Notes: generated by a model from the letters alone, not told the origin. Counted from the first letter of the stretch, positions 1-6,179 are shown. The stretch: DNA of 7,303 bases from Oscillospiraceae bacterium (GCA_021629085.1 JAJXRJ010000059.1:1-7303), one strand, 5' to 3'. Numbers and translations: made by a program.

Positions 1-92
1 AAATTAATCGAAATAGCAAAATATTATGATTGGGAATCAATTTTTAGAGGTTCCCGTAAGAAATACTGTTTATTGGATGCCCTTAAACCCTT

Positions 93-140
93 GATTTTAC
101 TGTATTTGCGGCTAAGCCCTGTAAGAACACTCGCACCACG
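93..140 (+). repeat. Dispersed intergenic tag, copy 1
   Basis: Bases 100-133 (beginning CTGTATTTGCGG, ending AGAACACTCG) are identical over 34 nt to bases 3481-3514. With flanks the match extends over 48 nt (93-140 against 3474-3521) with four mismatches, at 98, 99, 134 and 136. It contains a small GGC-TAA-GCC fold at 110-118. In both copies the tag is followed within about 10 nt by a rho-independent terminator on the + strand. I do not recognise it as a known riboswitch or transposon end. Confidence 0.85.
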
Positions 141-143
141 TCG

Positions 144-174
144 CGGCGAGCCTTTTGGTTCGCCGTATTTTTTT
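144..174 (+). terminator. Rho-independent terminator after tag copy 1
   Basis: CGGCGA (144-149) pairs with TCGCCG (160-165). The stem continues inward through a G-T wobble and CC/GG to a TTTT loop, and is followed by TA and a run of seven Ts (168-174). It probably ends transcription of whatever gene lies left of the window. The 3' arm overlaps a second hairpin at 162-188. Confidence 0.75.
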
Positions 175-188
175 GCAAAAAATACGGC
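162..188. other. Second hairpin overlapping the terminator
   Basis: GCCGTATTTTTT (162-173) is perfectly complementary to AAAAAATACGGC (177-188), giving a 12-bp stem with a 3-nt loop. It uses the last four bases of the terminator stem and its T-run, so in RNA the two folds compete. Its function is not known. Confidence 0.6.
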
Positions 189-215
189 TTCACTTGATCG
201 GCTGCCGCTCCTTTT

Positions 216-243
216 CCCCACAAAAGCTGGCGCTTTTGCGGGG
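216..243. other. Third hairpin of the left structured block
   Basis: CCCC-A-CAAAAGC (216-227) pairs with GCTTTTG-C-GGGG (232-243) around a TGGC loop, with one A/C mismatch. It has no T-run on either strand, so it is not a standard terminator. Confidence 0.5.
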
Positions 244-378
244 GCCCCAAACCCCTCATCCACCCGCGCCGCCACTCCTTCTTTCCATAAGATGCGTATT
301 TTTTATTTCAGAACCCCCACGTTTTGTTAATAGAAACTGGTTTTGTAAGGCGTGCGGCTTCTAAAAAGATGATTTATT

Positions 379-429
379 TTGCCATAGTATATATTTTTCA
401 TGAATATTATCTTGATTTATTTATGGCAA
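379..429. promoter_or_regulatory. Inverted repeat around putP promoter, possible operator
   Basis: TTGCCATA at 379-386 is exactly inverted as TATGGCAA at 422-429, with arm centres 43 nt apart (about four helical turns). The right arm lies between the -35 and -10 boxes of the symporter promoter, and the left arm is upstream of the -35. A repressor bridging the two arms would cover the promoter, but that role is inference. The 8-nt palindrome TTCATGAA (397-404) lies between the arms. Confidence 0.4.
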
Positions 430-440
430 TACAATATAAT
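412..440 (+). promoter_or_regulatory. Promoter of the sodium/proline symporter gene
   Basis: The -35 box is TTGATT (412-417) and the -10 box is a consensus TATAAT (435-440), with a 17-nt spacer. This is the expected form for the main vegetative sigma factor. It predicts a transcript start near 447 and a leader of about 45 nt before the ATG at 491. Confidence 0.75.
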
Positions 441-490
441 TAACATAAAATGAACAAGACTGATTTTATAGTCGGAGATTGGAGGAGAGT

Positions 491-2044
491 ATGGGAGACT
501 CAGTTCAAATTATGATTACAATGGTCATTTATATGGTTGTGGTAATCGGAATTGGTGTGATGTTTGCAAAGAAGGCAAACAAAAGTTCTGAAGCCTATTT
601 CCTTGGGGGGCGCACCTTGGGCCCTTGGGTTACCGCCATGAGTGCGGAAGCTTCGGATATGTCGGGGTGGCTGCTTATGGGCCTTCCAGGTGTCGCATAT
701 TGGTGTGGAATTGCGGACGCGACATGGACTGCGATTGGCCTTGCAGTGGGAACATACATTAACTGGCTTATCACCTCAAAAAGGCTGCGCCGATACAGCG
801 AAAAGGCGGGTAACGCCATTACATTGCCTGAATTTTTTTCAAACCGTTTCCACGAAAAGAATAAAATTGTGATGACAATTTCTGCTCTTTTTATACTTAT
901 ATTTTTTACAGTATATGCAGCCAGTTGTCTTGTAACCTGCGGCAAATTGTTCTCAACCTTGTTCGGTTTAAACTATGTTCCAATGATGATTATAGGGGCC
1001 ATCTTTGTGCTTTTCTACACGATCATCGGTGGCTTTCTTGCGGAGAGCATTTCGGACTTCATGCAGGCGATCGTTATGATTGTCGCGCTTATTATAATTG
1101 TTGCAACTGGCACAGTGGCAGCAGGCGGACTGGGAGCTGTAATTGAAAATGCCGAATCAATCCCGGGATTCCTTGAGTTTTTTGGAATCGCCACACCAGT
1201 TACCGTGGATGGGGTGCAACAGGTGGTAGACGGTGTCCCGCAATTTGGAGCCGCCGGAAGCTACGGCTTTCTGAACATTGTTTCGGCTCTGGCATGGGGG
1301 CTTGGATATTTGGGTATGCCACAGGTCCTTCTCCGGTTTATGGCCATACGCACCGAGCATGAACTGAAGAGTTCCCGTCGTATAGCAACTGTCTGGGTTG
1401 TTATCTCCTTGACGGTAGCTGTGTTTATTGGCGTTATGGGCCGCGCATTATATCCTGACGCACTAACGACTGCGTCCTCGGCGGAAAATATTTTTATCCT
1501 ACTTTCTACAAAATTGCTGCCCCCACTGCTGGCTGGACTTGTCATGGCCGGTATTCTTGCAGCGACAATTAGTTCATCCGACTCGTATCTGCTCATTGCG
1601 GCTTCTGCATTTTCTAAAAATATTTATCAGGGCCTTCTGCATCGGAAAGCGACAGATAAACAGGTTTTATGGATTTCTCGTATTACGCTTTTTGCTATTA
1701 CAGTAATTGCCATCATCATCGCCTTGGATGAAAACAGTGTGATCTTTACTATTGTCAGTTTTGCGTGGGCAGGTTTCGGTGCAACCTTCGGGCCGTTGAT
1801 GCTCCTGAGCCTGTTCTGGAAACGTATTAACCGCGCCGGTGCTATTGCAGGTATGATCGGCGGAGGTGGAATGGTATTTATCTGGAAACTGCTTATCCGG
1901 CCGCTCGATGGAGTATGGGATATTTATGAGCTTTTGCCTGCATTTTTGTTCTCTGTTTTGTGTATTGTGGTGGTCTCCTTGCTGACGGCACCGCCCTCAG
2001 AGAAAATTCAGAAGGAATTCGATGATGTCCGTGCCGGAATATAA
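491..2044 (+). CDS. putP: Sodium/proline symporter, PutP-type (SSS family)
   Basis: The product is 517 residues (E. coli PutP is about 502) and strongly hydrophobic, as expected for the 13-helix LeuT-like fold of the solute:sodium symporter family, which imports proline with Na+ across the cytoplasmic membrane. The PutP signature is clear: FLGGRTLGPWVTAMSAEASD at residues 37-56 followed by MSGWLLMGLPG, with Asp56 at the position of the E. coli Na+-site Asp55. Further on are an IIGGFLAES segment, a GWGLGYLGMPQ segment, and ILAATISSSDSYLL, which matches the E. coli Ser340/Thr341 Na+ region with Ser in place of Thr. A conserved SFAWAGFGATFGP segment follows. I chose ATG 491 because GGAGG at 481-485 sits 5 nt before it; a TTG at 479 would lack a ribosome site. 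It has its own promoter and terminator, so it is monocistronic. The specificity could be another amino acid of the same family, but proline is the best call. Confidence 0.92.
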   Translation: MGDSVQIMITMVIYMVVVIGIGVMFAKKANKSSEAYFLGGRTLGPWVTAMSAEASDMSGWLLMGLPGVAYWCGIADATWTAIGLAVGTYINWLITSKRLRRYSEKAGNAITLPEFFSNRFHEKNKIVMTISALFILIFFTVYAASCLVTCGKLFSTLFGLNYVPMMIIGAIFVLFYTIIGGFLAESISDFMQAIVMIVALIIIVATGTVAAGGLGAVIENAESIPGFLEFFGIATPVTVDGVQQVVDGVPQFGAAGSYGFLNIVSALAWGLGYLGMPQVLLRFMAIRTEHELKSSRRIATVWVVISLTVAVFIGVMGRALYPDALTTASSAENIFILLSTKLLPPLLAGLVMAGILAATISSSDSYLLIAASAFSKNIYQGLLHRKATDKQVLWISRITLFAITVIAIIIALDENSVIFTIVSFAWAGFGATFGPLMLLSLFWKRINRAGAIAGMIGGGGMVFIWKLLIRPLDGVWDIYELLPAFLFSVLCIVVVSLLTAPPSEKIQKEFDDVRAGI

Positions 2045-2063
2045 AATGTAGTACATATAGGCT

Positions 2064-2098
2064 AAAAAGGCATTGATCACCTCGATCAATGCCTTTTT
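2064..2098 (+). terminator. Terminator after putP
   Basis: AAAAAGGCATTGATC (2064-2078) and GATCAATGCCTTTTT (2084-2098) form a perfect 15-bp stem around a 5-nt loop. The outer A/T pairs put a T-run at the 3' end on either strand, so it could work in both directions. It separates the symporter from the next transporter gene. Confidence 0.9.
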
Positions 2099-2103
2099 AT
2101 GGA

Positions 2104-2131
2104 TTGCTTCCTGTTTACCTGGAAATATGAT
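2104..2131 (+). promoter_or_regulatory. Probable promoter of the MFS transporter gene
   Basis: The -10 candidate TATGAT (2126-2131) is followed by AAAAT, and a weak -35 candidate TTGCTT (2104-2109) lies 16 nt upstream. The position directly behind the putP terminator makes a fresh promoter necessary. It would start RNA near 2138, which leaves the ATG at 2171 as the usable start. Confidence 0.5.
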
Positions 2132-2170
2132 AAAATAAGCGGCAAGTTAGAGAAAGTCGAGATATTGTAT

Positions 2171-3445
2171 ATGAATCTGAAAGCAAAAATAAGAAACCTG
2201 AAAACGCATCCCCTCCTCCAAGTGTTGGCTGACAACAGGGGAAACCCGCGAACACTCGTGTTGATTGAACCGCTATGGGGGATTCCCTACAATCTTATTT
2301 CACCGTTCGCCACTCTTTATATGTACATACAGGGTGTCACAGACGTACAGATTGGTCTGATTCTCTCCATCACAATGGTGGTTCAGGTGTTGTTCTCCTT
2401 TTTTGGGGGCATTTTATCTGACAAACTGGGACGAAAATTTACTACTATGATGGGGGACTTCTTCGGCTGGGCGCTGGCCTGTCTGGTATGGGCTGTTTCA
2501 AACAATTTCTGGCTGTTTTTGGCCGCCGCGCTGCTCAACTGCTTTGAACAGATCAACCAAACAGCATGGTATTGTCTGCTTATCGAGGATGCCCATCCAA
2601 AGGATCTGGTTGGGATCTACACCTGGGTGAACATCGGCGGGCTGGTGGCTATCTTTTTTGCGCCGCTCTCAGGCCTATTTGTCAGTTCGTATTCGATTGT
2701 TCCGGTGGTACGGGTGTTGTACATCCTCTTTGCGCTGACCATGCTTGTGAAAACGCTCATTACTTTCAGGTTTTGCCATGAAACGAAGCAGGGCAAAATT
2801 CGCCGGGCAGAGACAAAGGGAGTATCCATTCTCCATATGCTGGGGGAATATCGCCAGTTAATCCCCACTCTGCTGAAGAACAGGAGCGTCCTCAAAGCGG
2901 TAGCCGTCTCGGTGATCCTGTATGTCACCAACATGGTGAATACGAACTTTTTCGGACTGTATTTGACACAGCGGCTGAGGCTTTCGGAAAATTTTCTGGC
3001 ACTGTTTCCCATTTTGAACGCTGTTGTCATGCTGATCTTCATGGTGGGAATTCAGCACCGTATGAACGCCACGAAATTCCGCGTTCCGCTATGGATCGGT
3101 TTGGCGCTGTACAGTGCTGCTGCCTTGGTGCTGATCTTCTCTCCTGCAAATAGTCTGGGTTTTGTGCTGCTTTATGTATTTGTCGCCGCCTTGGCTGCTG
3201 CGCTGGTGAATCCGCGTAAAGACGCGCTTCTCCAGCTTAATATCGCCCCCCAGGAACGGGCGCGCCTGAATGCCCTTATCATGGCCACAACGATTGCCCT
3301 CTCTTCTCCCTTCGGATATTTAGCTGGGTGGCTCTCCAGTCTGGACCGCCGCCTGCCCTTCGTTTTCTCACTCTTATTATTTATCACGGCAATGCTTATC
3401 ATCTGCCGCATCCAGGAGCCGCAGGTAGAGGAAAAGAGCGCTTAA
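2171..3445 (+). CDS. Major facilitator superfamily (MFS) transporter, substrate unknown
   Basis: This is a 424-residue membrane protein, a normal MFS length, with about 12 hydrophobic helices in two groups of six separated by a basic cytoplasmic loop (KQGKIRRAETKG). The family hallmark, motif A, is present between helices 2 and 3 as GGILSDKLGRKF (residues 79-90). A Pro/Gly-rich first helix (EPLWGIPYNLISPF) and a late ALVNPRKDALLQLN segment are further landmarks, but I cannot assign a substrate; drug, sugar or peptide export or import are all possible. The frame stays open back to an ATG at 2099, but that lies at the T-tail of the preceding terminator and upstream of the likely promoter, so I prefer ATG 2171. 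Its ribosome site is weak (GAGA at about 2160-2163). No partner gene is cotranscribed. Its transcript ends in the tag-plus-terminator block at 3474-3553. Confidence 0.85.
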   Translation: MNLKAKIRNLKTHPLLQVLADNRGNPRTLVLIEPLWGIPYNLISPFATLYMYIQGVTDVQIGLILSITMVVQVLFSFFGGILSDKLGRKFTTMMGDFFGWALACLVWAVSNNFWLFLAAALLNCFEQINQTAWYCLLIEDAHPKDLVGIYTWVNIGGLVAIFFAPLSGLFVSSYSIVPVVRVLYILFALTMLVKTLITFRFCHETKQGKIRRAETKGVSILHMLGEYRQLIPTLLKNRSVLKAVAVSVILYVTNMVNTNFFGLYLTQRLRLSENFLALFPILNAVVMLIFMVGIQHRMNATKFRVPLWIGLALYSAAALVLIFSPANSLGFVLLYVFVAALAAALVNPRKDALLQLNIAPQERARLNALIMATTIALSSPFGYLAGWLSSLDRRLPFVFSLLLFITAMLIICRIQEPQVEEKSA

Positions 3446-3473
3446 ATACTGTGCGCTTCGCGTACAAAAAACG

Positions 3474-3521
3474 GATTTCTCTGTATTTGCGGCTAAGCCC
3501 TGTAAGAACACTCGTATCACG
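3474..3521 (+). repeat. Dispersed intergenic tag, copy 2
   Basis: This is the second copy of the element at 93-140; the core 3481-3514 is identical over 34 nt. It begins 29 nt after the stop codon of the MFS gene and leads directly into a terminator. A hairpin GTGCGC-TTC-GCGTAC (3451-3465, one wobble) precedes it. The 9-mer AAATACTGT occurs 37 nt before the core here (3444-3452) and 39 nt before the core in copy 1 (61-69). Confidence 0.85.
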
Positions 3522-3553
3522 CCGGAATGGACTTTTCTCCATTCCGGTTTTTT
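3522..3553 (+). terminator. Terminator of the MFS gene, after tag copy 2
   Basis: CCGGAATGGA (3522-3531) pairs perfectly with TCCATTCCGG (3538-3547) around a CTTTTC loop, followed by six Ts (3548-3553). The stem sequence is unrelated to that at 144-165, although the tag before it is the same and both loop regions hold CTTTT. Confidence 0.88.
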
Positions 3554-3614
3554 ATACCCCAAAAAACAGAAGGCAGCGGAAAAATGGGTCAAAAAGGTGT
3601 GTATATCCCTGAAA

Positions 3615-3630
3615 ATATATTGCAATATAT
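3615..3630. promoter_or_regulatory. 16-nt perfect palindrome upstream of the SLH gene
   Basis: ATATATTGCAATATAT is its own reverse complement. It sits about 65 nt upstream of the predicted -35 box, so it could be an activator or repressor site. AT-rich palindromes also arise by chance, so the role is uncertain. Confidence 0.3.
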
Positions 3631-3692
3631 CCAATGAACGGAAAATAGCGGCGAAAAATGAAACAAATTGTAAATCATAGCAGGAATTTCTA

Positions 3693-3721
3693 TTGACGGG
3701 ACGTGTATTTCTCTGTAAACT
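3693..3721 (+). promoter_or_regulatory. Probable promoter of the SLH protein gene
   Basis: TTGACG (3693-3698) and TAAACT (3716-3721) are separated by 17 nt. The -35 is close to consensus and the -10 is weaker. The predicted leader is about 55 nt and ends in the ribosome site AGGAGAG (3770-3776). Confidence 0.5.
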
Positions 3722-3782
3722 GGAAACCGTTGATGTCCCCCCTAAATCAAACCGAAAATAATATGAAATAGGAGAGATGATG

Positions 3783-6035
3783 ATGAATAAGAAATTCACA
3801 AAGCGCATAATTGTACCTGCAATTTGTTTATCCATGCTGGCATCGGCACCGGGAACTATTTTGGCAGCAAATTTTGACGATGTAGATGTCCATTGGGCAA
3901 AAGAAGCGATTGAGATATGGGCCGACCACGAGGTGATTCAGGGGTTTGACAGCCTGTTTCGGCCTGATGACACAATTACAAGAGGCGAAATGGCGGTTAT
4001 GATCAACCGTATTATGAACTATCAGGAAGCAGCGGAAAATACATTTGAAGACTTGCCGGAAAGCTGGTATACAGACGCTATTTTAAAGCTGGTAAAGCAA
4101 GACGTCATGGTTGGGTTTAACAATCAAATCCGGCCGGAAGATACTGTTACCCGTGAGGAAGCCCTGGTTATGATTGCAAGAGCGCTGGGCATTGAGGGAA
4201 GCAAAAGCAAAGCTGTTTCCTTCACAGACGCAGACAGCATCAGCGAATGGGCGGTTGACATAATTCAAGCCATGGCGGAAAGAGGATTTATCAACGGGTA
4301 TGAAGACGGCTCCTTCCGTCCGCAGGACAATATGACAAGGGCTTGCTCTGTGACCGTTGTTAACAACTCCATCAAAGGCTTTTACAACAAGCCGGGCACG
4401 TATCATGCAGAGGAAGCAATAGACGGGATTGTCATTGTAAATTCTCCCGATGTAATCCTCAATGGCATGACCATCAACGGCGATTTAATTGTGACACCCG
4501 GTGTCAAGGACGGCATTGTTACCCTGCAGGGTACGACGGTTTCAGGGCAGCAGATTGTCATGGGCGGCAACGTTGAAATAAAGCCTGGCACGCCCGGAGA
4601 GGATTCTGACAACGATTCCGACGGTGATTCCAACGGTGGCTCGAACGGCGGCTCAAACGGCGGCTCGGGCGGAAGCTCCGGCGGCGGTTCCGGCATCCAG
4701 AATGCGGCAAGTACAGATATTATTGTAAACAGTGCTTATGCGGATGAAACAGGCAAAGTGACGGTTGGCGGAAAACGGTATACCATTGGGGAAAATGCAT
4801 TTGCGTCTTTAGAAAATGCCATTGCGCAGGCGCAGACCTTAGATAAAAAGGCAAGCATTACGCTTTTGAGCGATTTGGATTTAGAGCAAACAGCCGTGTT
4901 GCAAATGGATGCGCTGACCTTAGACGGCGGCGGCCATACAATCACATTTGCCCAGGGCGTAAAAGACGGGATCCAGATTGTAAATGGACAGGATGTTGTG
5001 TTAAAAGACCTTTCTGTTGTGATGAACGATGAAACAAACAAGTGGAACGGCTCCTATGGCATACAGGCCTATCAATCCAAGGTGACCTTGAAGGATGTTT
5101 CGGCAACCGGGGCGGACGGCGGCATTTTGGTAAACGGCGCTGAAGTCACCTTAGAAGGCGTTGTGGATGTAAGCGGCAACGAGTTCGGCGGCATTGAAGT
5201 TTCCAAAGGGTCTTTGGTAGAAACCATGCCCAAGCTGGTTGGCGCGGCGGAAAACTTAAAAAATGACACCGAAGAAGCCGGCAAACCCACCGTTTGGATT
5301 GACAAGGTGTCCGAGCTGACCAATGCGGTTGTTGCAGTATCCGGGTTAAACGAAACCGCTTCGGAAAAAGACCAGGCACATTTTTACCTGAATGCGCCTG
5401 TTGTAGACAATATCGATGTTTCCACCCAGCAGGAGCTGGAGGATGCCCTGGCAAACGAGGATATCAAAGTGATTTCTATCACCAAAGACATTGCAGTGGA
5501 CACAACCCTGCAGGTAACCCGTCCGGTTACGATAAACAGCAAGGACGGCATGAAAACGCTTTCCTTTGATAACAAAAACGGCATCCAGCTGGTAAACGCC
5601 GGCGAGGTCACAATTGAAAATGTGAAAGTGGAAGTGACAAATGACGAGGAAAACTGGCAGGGGATTTATGCCCTGCAGGCATATGGCGCATCCAAAGTGA
5701 CCCTGAAGGATGTTTCGGCAACCGGGGCGGACGGCGGCATTTTGGTAAACGGCGCTGAAGTCACCTTAGAAGGCGTTGTGGATGTAAGCGGCAACGAGTT
5801 CGGCGGCATTGAAGTTTCCAAAGGGTCTTTGGTAGAAACCATGCCCAAGCTGGTTGGCGCGGCGGAAAACTTAAAAAATGACACCGAAGAAGCCGGCAAA
5901 CCCACCGTTTGGATTGACAAGGTGTCCGAGCTGACCAATGCGGTTGTTGCAGTATCCGGGTTAAACGAGGCCGCTTCGGAAAAAGACCAGGCACATTTTT
6001 ACCTGGGCGAGGCGCCGGCCGCAGCACAGGAATAA
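3783..6035 (+). CDS. Exported SLH-domain surface protein with duplicated beta-helix-like modules
   Basis: The product has 750 residues from ATG 3783; ATGs at 3777 and 3780 are in frame, but AGGAG (3770-3774) spaces best to 3783 or 3780. A signal peptide covers residues 1-28 or 29 (basic MNKKFTKR, hydrophobic core, cut near ILAA). Three S-layer homology domains follow at about 31-80, 88-136 and 146-197, with motifs ITRGE, VTREE and the unusual MTRAC. Such domains hold proteins non-covalently on cell-wall polymers. Residues 205-265 form a short strand-rich segment, then comes a Gly/Ser/Asn/Asp linker (about 271-304). Two modules of about 205 residues fill the rest; Asn/Gly-rich turns and phrases like LTLDGGGHTITF suggest a right-handed parallel beta-helix. 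Their C-terminal halves are almost identical. I see no catalytic signature, so a structural, adhesive or carbohydrate-contacting role is inference. It is monocistronic. Confidence 0.9.
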   Translation: MNKKFTKRIIVPAICLSMLASAPGTILAANFDDVDVHWAKEAIEIWADHEVIQGFDSLFRPDDTITRGEMAVMINRIMNYQEAAENTFEDLPESWYTDAILKLVKQDVMVGFNNQIRPEDTVTREEALVMIARALGIEGSKSKAVSFTDADSISEWAVDIIQAMAERGFINGYEDGSFRPQDNMTRACSVTVVNNSIKGFYNKPGTYHAEEAIDGIVIVNSPDVILNGMTINGDLIVTPGVKDGIVTLQGTTVSGQQIVMGGNVEIKPGTPGEDSDNDSDGDSNGGSNGGSNGGSGGSSGGGSGIQNAASTDIIVNSAYADETGKVTVGGKRYTIGENAFASLENAIAQAQTLDKKASITLLSDLDLEQTAVLQMDALTLDGGGHTITFAQGVKDGIQIVNGQDVVLKDLSVVMNDETNKWNGSYGIQAYQSKVTLKDVSATGADGGILVNGAEVTLEGVVDVSGNEFGGIEVSKGSLVETMPKLVGAAENLKNDTEEAGKPTVWIDKVSELTNAVVAVSGLNETASEKDQAHFYLNAPVVDNIDVSTQQELEDALANEDIKVISITKDIAVDTTLQVTRPVTINSKDGMKTLSFDNKNGIQLVNAGEVTIENVKVEVTNDEENWQGIYALQAYGASKVTLKDVSATGADGGILVNGAEVTLEGVVDVSGNEFGGIEVSKGSLVETMPKLVGAAENLKNDTEEAGKPTVWIDKVSELTNAVVAVSGLNEAASEKDQAHFYLGEAPAAAQE
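4632..4667 (+). repeat. Three 12-nt in-frame linker repeats (Asn-Gly-Gly-Ser)
   Basis: AACGGTGGCTCG, AACGGCGGCTCA and AACGGCGGCTCG follow in tandem and encode NGGS three times, then grade into GGSSGGGSG. They form a flexible spacer between the wall-binding part and the beta-helix modules. Because the unit is 12 nt, gain or loss of copies would keep the frame. Confidence 0.8.
5089..5390 (+). repeat. 302-nt intragenic direct repeat, copy 1
   Basis: This matches 5704-6005 at an offset of 615 nt (205 codons). Bases 5089-5353 are identical to 5704-5968 (265 nt); the only differences within the 302 nt are at 5354 and 5355. It encodes the C-terminal half of the first beta-helix-like module. Confidence 0.95.
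5704..6005 (+). repeat. 302-nt intragenic direct repeat, copy 2
   Basis: This is the partner of 5089-5390. The two differences (5969-5970) change one codon silently (Glu) and turn a Thr into Ala. The sequence preceding each copy has diverged to roughly one third protein identity by eye. Confidence 0.95.
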
Positions 6036-6064
6036 AAATGCAATAACGGCAAAACAAACGTATG

Positions 6065-6092
6065 GCAGGGAGCGGAAGCTCCCTGCTTTTTT
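6065..6092 (+). terminator. Terminator of the SLH protein gene
   Basis: GCAGGGAGC (6065-6073) and GCTCCCTGC (6078-6086) form a perfect 9-bp stem closed by a GGAA (GNRA-type) loop, followed by six Ts (6087-6092). Confidence 0.92.
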
Positions 6093-6150
6093 ATCTGTCT
6101 GCATTCCGGCAGAGGTTCGCGTTATGGTTTATTTTTCTTGCATTTTTTTC

Positions 6151-6179
6151 TTGCATTTTTGACATACTTATGGTATGAT
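6151..6179 (+). promoter_or_regulatory. Extended -10 promoter of the acyltransferase gene
   Basis: TATGAT (6174-6179) is preceded by TGG, giving an extended -10. TTGCAT (6151-6156) lies 17 nt upstream and can serve as -35. A perfect TTGACA at 6159-6164 is only 9 nt from the -10, too close to pair with it. The upstream DNA holds a tandem 13-nt repeat (6132-6144 and 6145-6157). Confidence 0.6.

Larger units (their letters stand above)
1..478. other. Gene-free left flank with structured repeat block and putP promoter
   Basis: I see no convincing gene here. One + frame is open from the left edge to a TAA at 328-330, but it has no ATG before the repeat block and runs straight through terminator hairpins, so its later part is not credible coding sequence. 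The first 70 bases could be the 3' end or 3' UTR of a gene outside the window, and a weak hairpin (GGGAATC at 32-38 with GAGGTTCCC at 47-55, allowing a wobble) fits that. Bases 93-243 hold a tag sequence, a terminator and two further hairpins. Bases 244-365 are C-rich then T-rich with nothing recognised. Bases 366-478 are AT-rich and hold the promoter of the symporter gene. Confidence 0.6.

Noticed and set aside
1..330. An open + frame running from the left edge to TAA at 328-330, as a partial gene
   Set aside because: It passes through the tag, a terminator and two more hairpins, has no ATG start before the repeat block, and its later part is Pro/Ser/Arg-rich low-quality sequence. At most its first codons could belong to a gene outside the window.
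479..490. TTG start for the symporter at 479
   Set aside because: The ribosome site GGAGG lies inside it and is spaced correctly for the ATG at 491.
2099..2170. Earlier ATG at 2099 for the MFS protein
   Set aside because: It begins in the T-tail of the preceding terminator and upstream of the likely promoter, and the added 24 residues do not resemble an MFS N-terminus.
2044..2171. putP and the MFS gene as one operon
   Set aside because: A perfect 15-bp terminator separates them and a separate promoter candidate follows it.
100..3514. CRISPR repeats or integron attC sites as an explanation of the 34-nt tag
   Set aside because: The copies are over 3 kb apart with no spacers, no cas genes or integrase are present, and the flanking hairpins are ordinary terminators.
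3451..3612. A 53-codon basic ORF (GTG start) over tag copy 2, in the same reading frame relative to the tag as the open frame at copy 1
   Set aside because: There is no ribosome site, the start lies in a hairpin and the frame crosses a terminator. Exact DNA identity of the tag argues for nucleotide-level rather than peptide-level constraint, although the shared frame is a curiosity.
5072..6057. Paired minus-strand ORFs over the intragenic repeats
   Set aside because: They duplicate only because the underlying DNA is repeated; they have no promoter or ribosome site and lie antisense to a well-supported gene.
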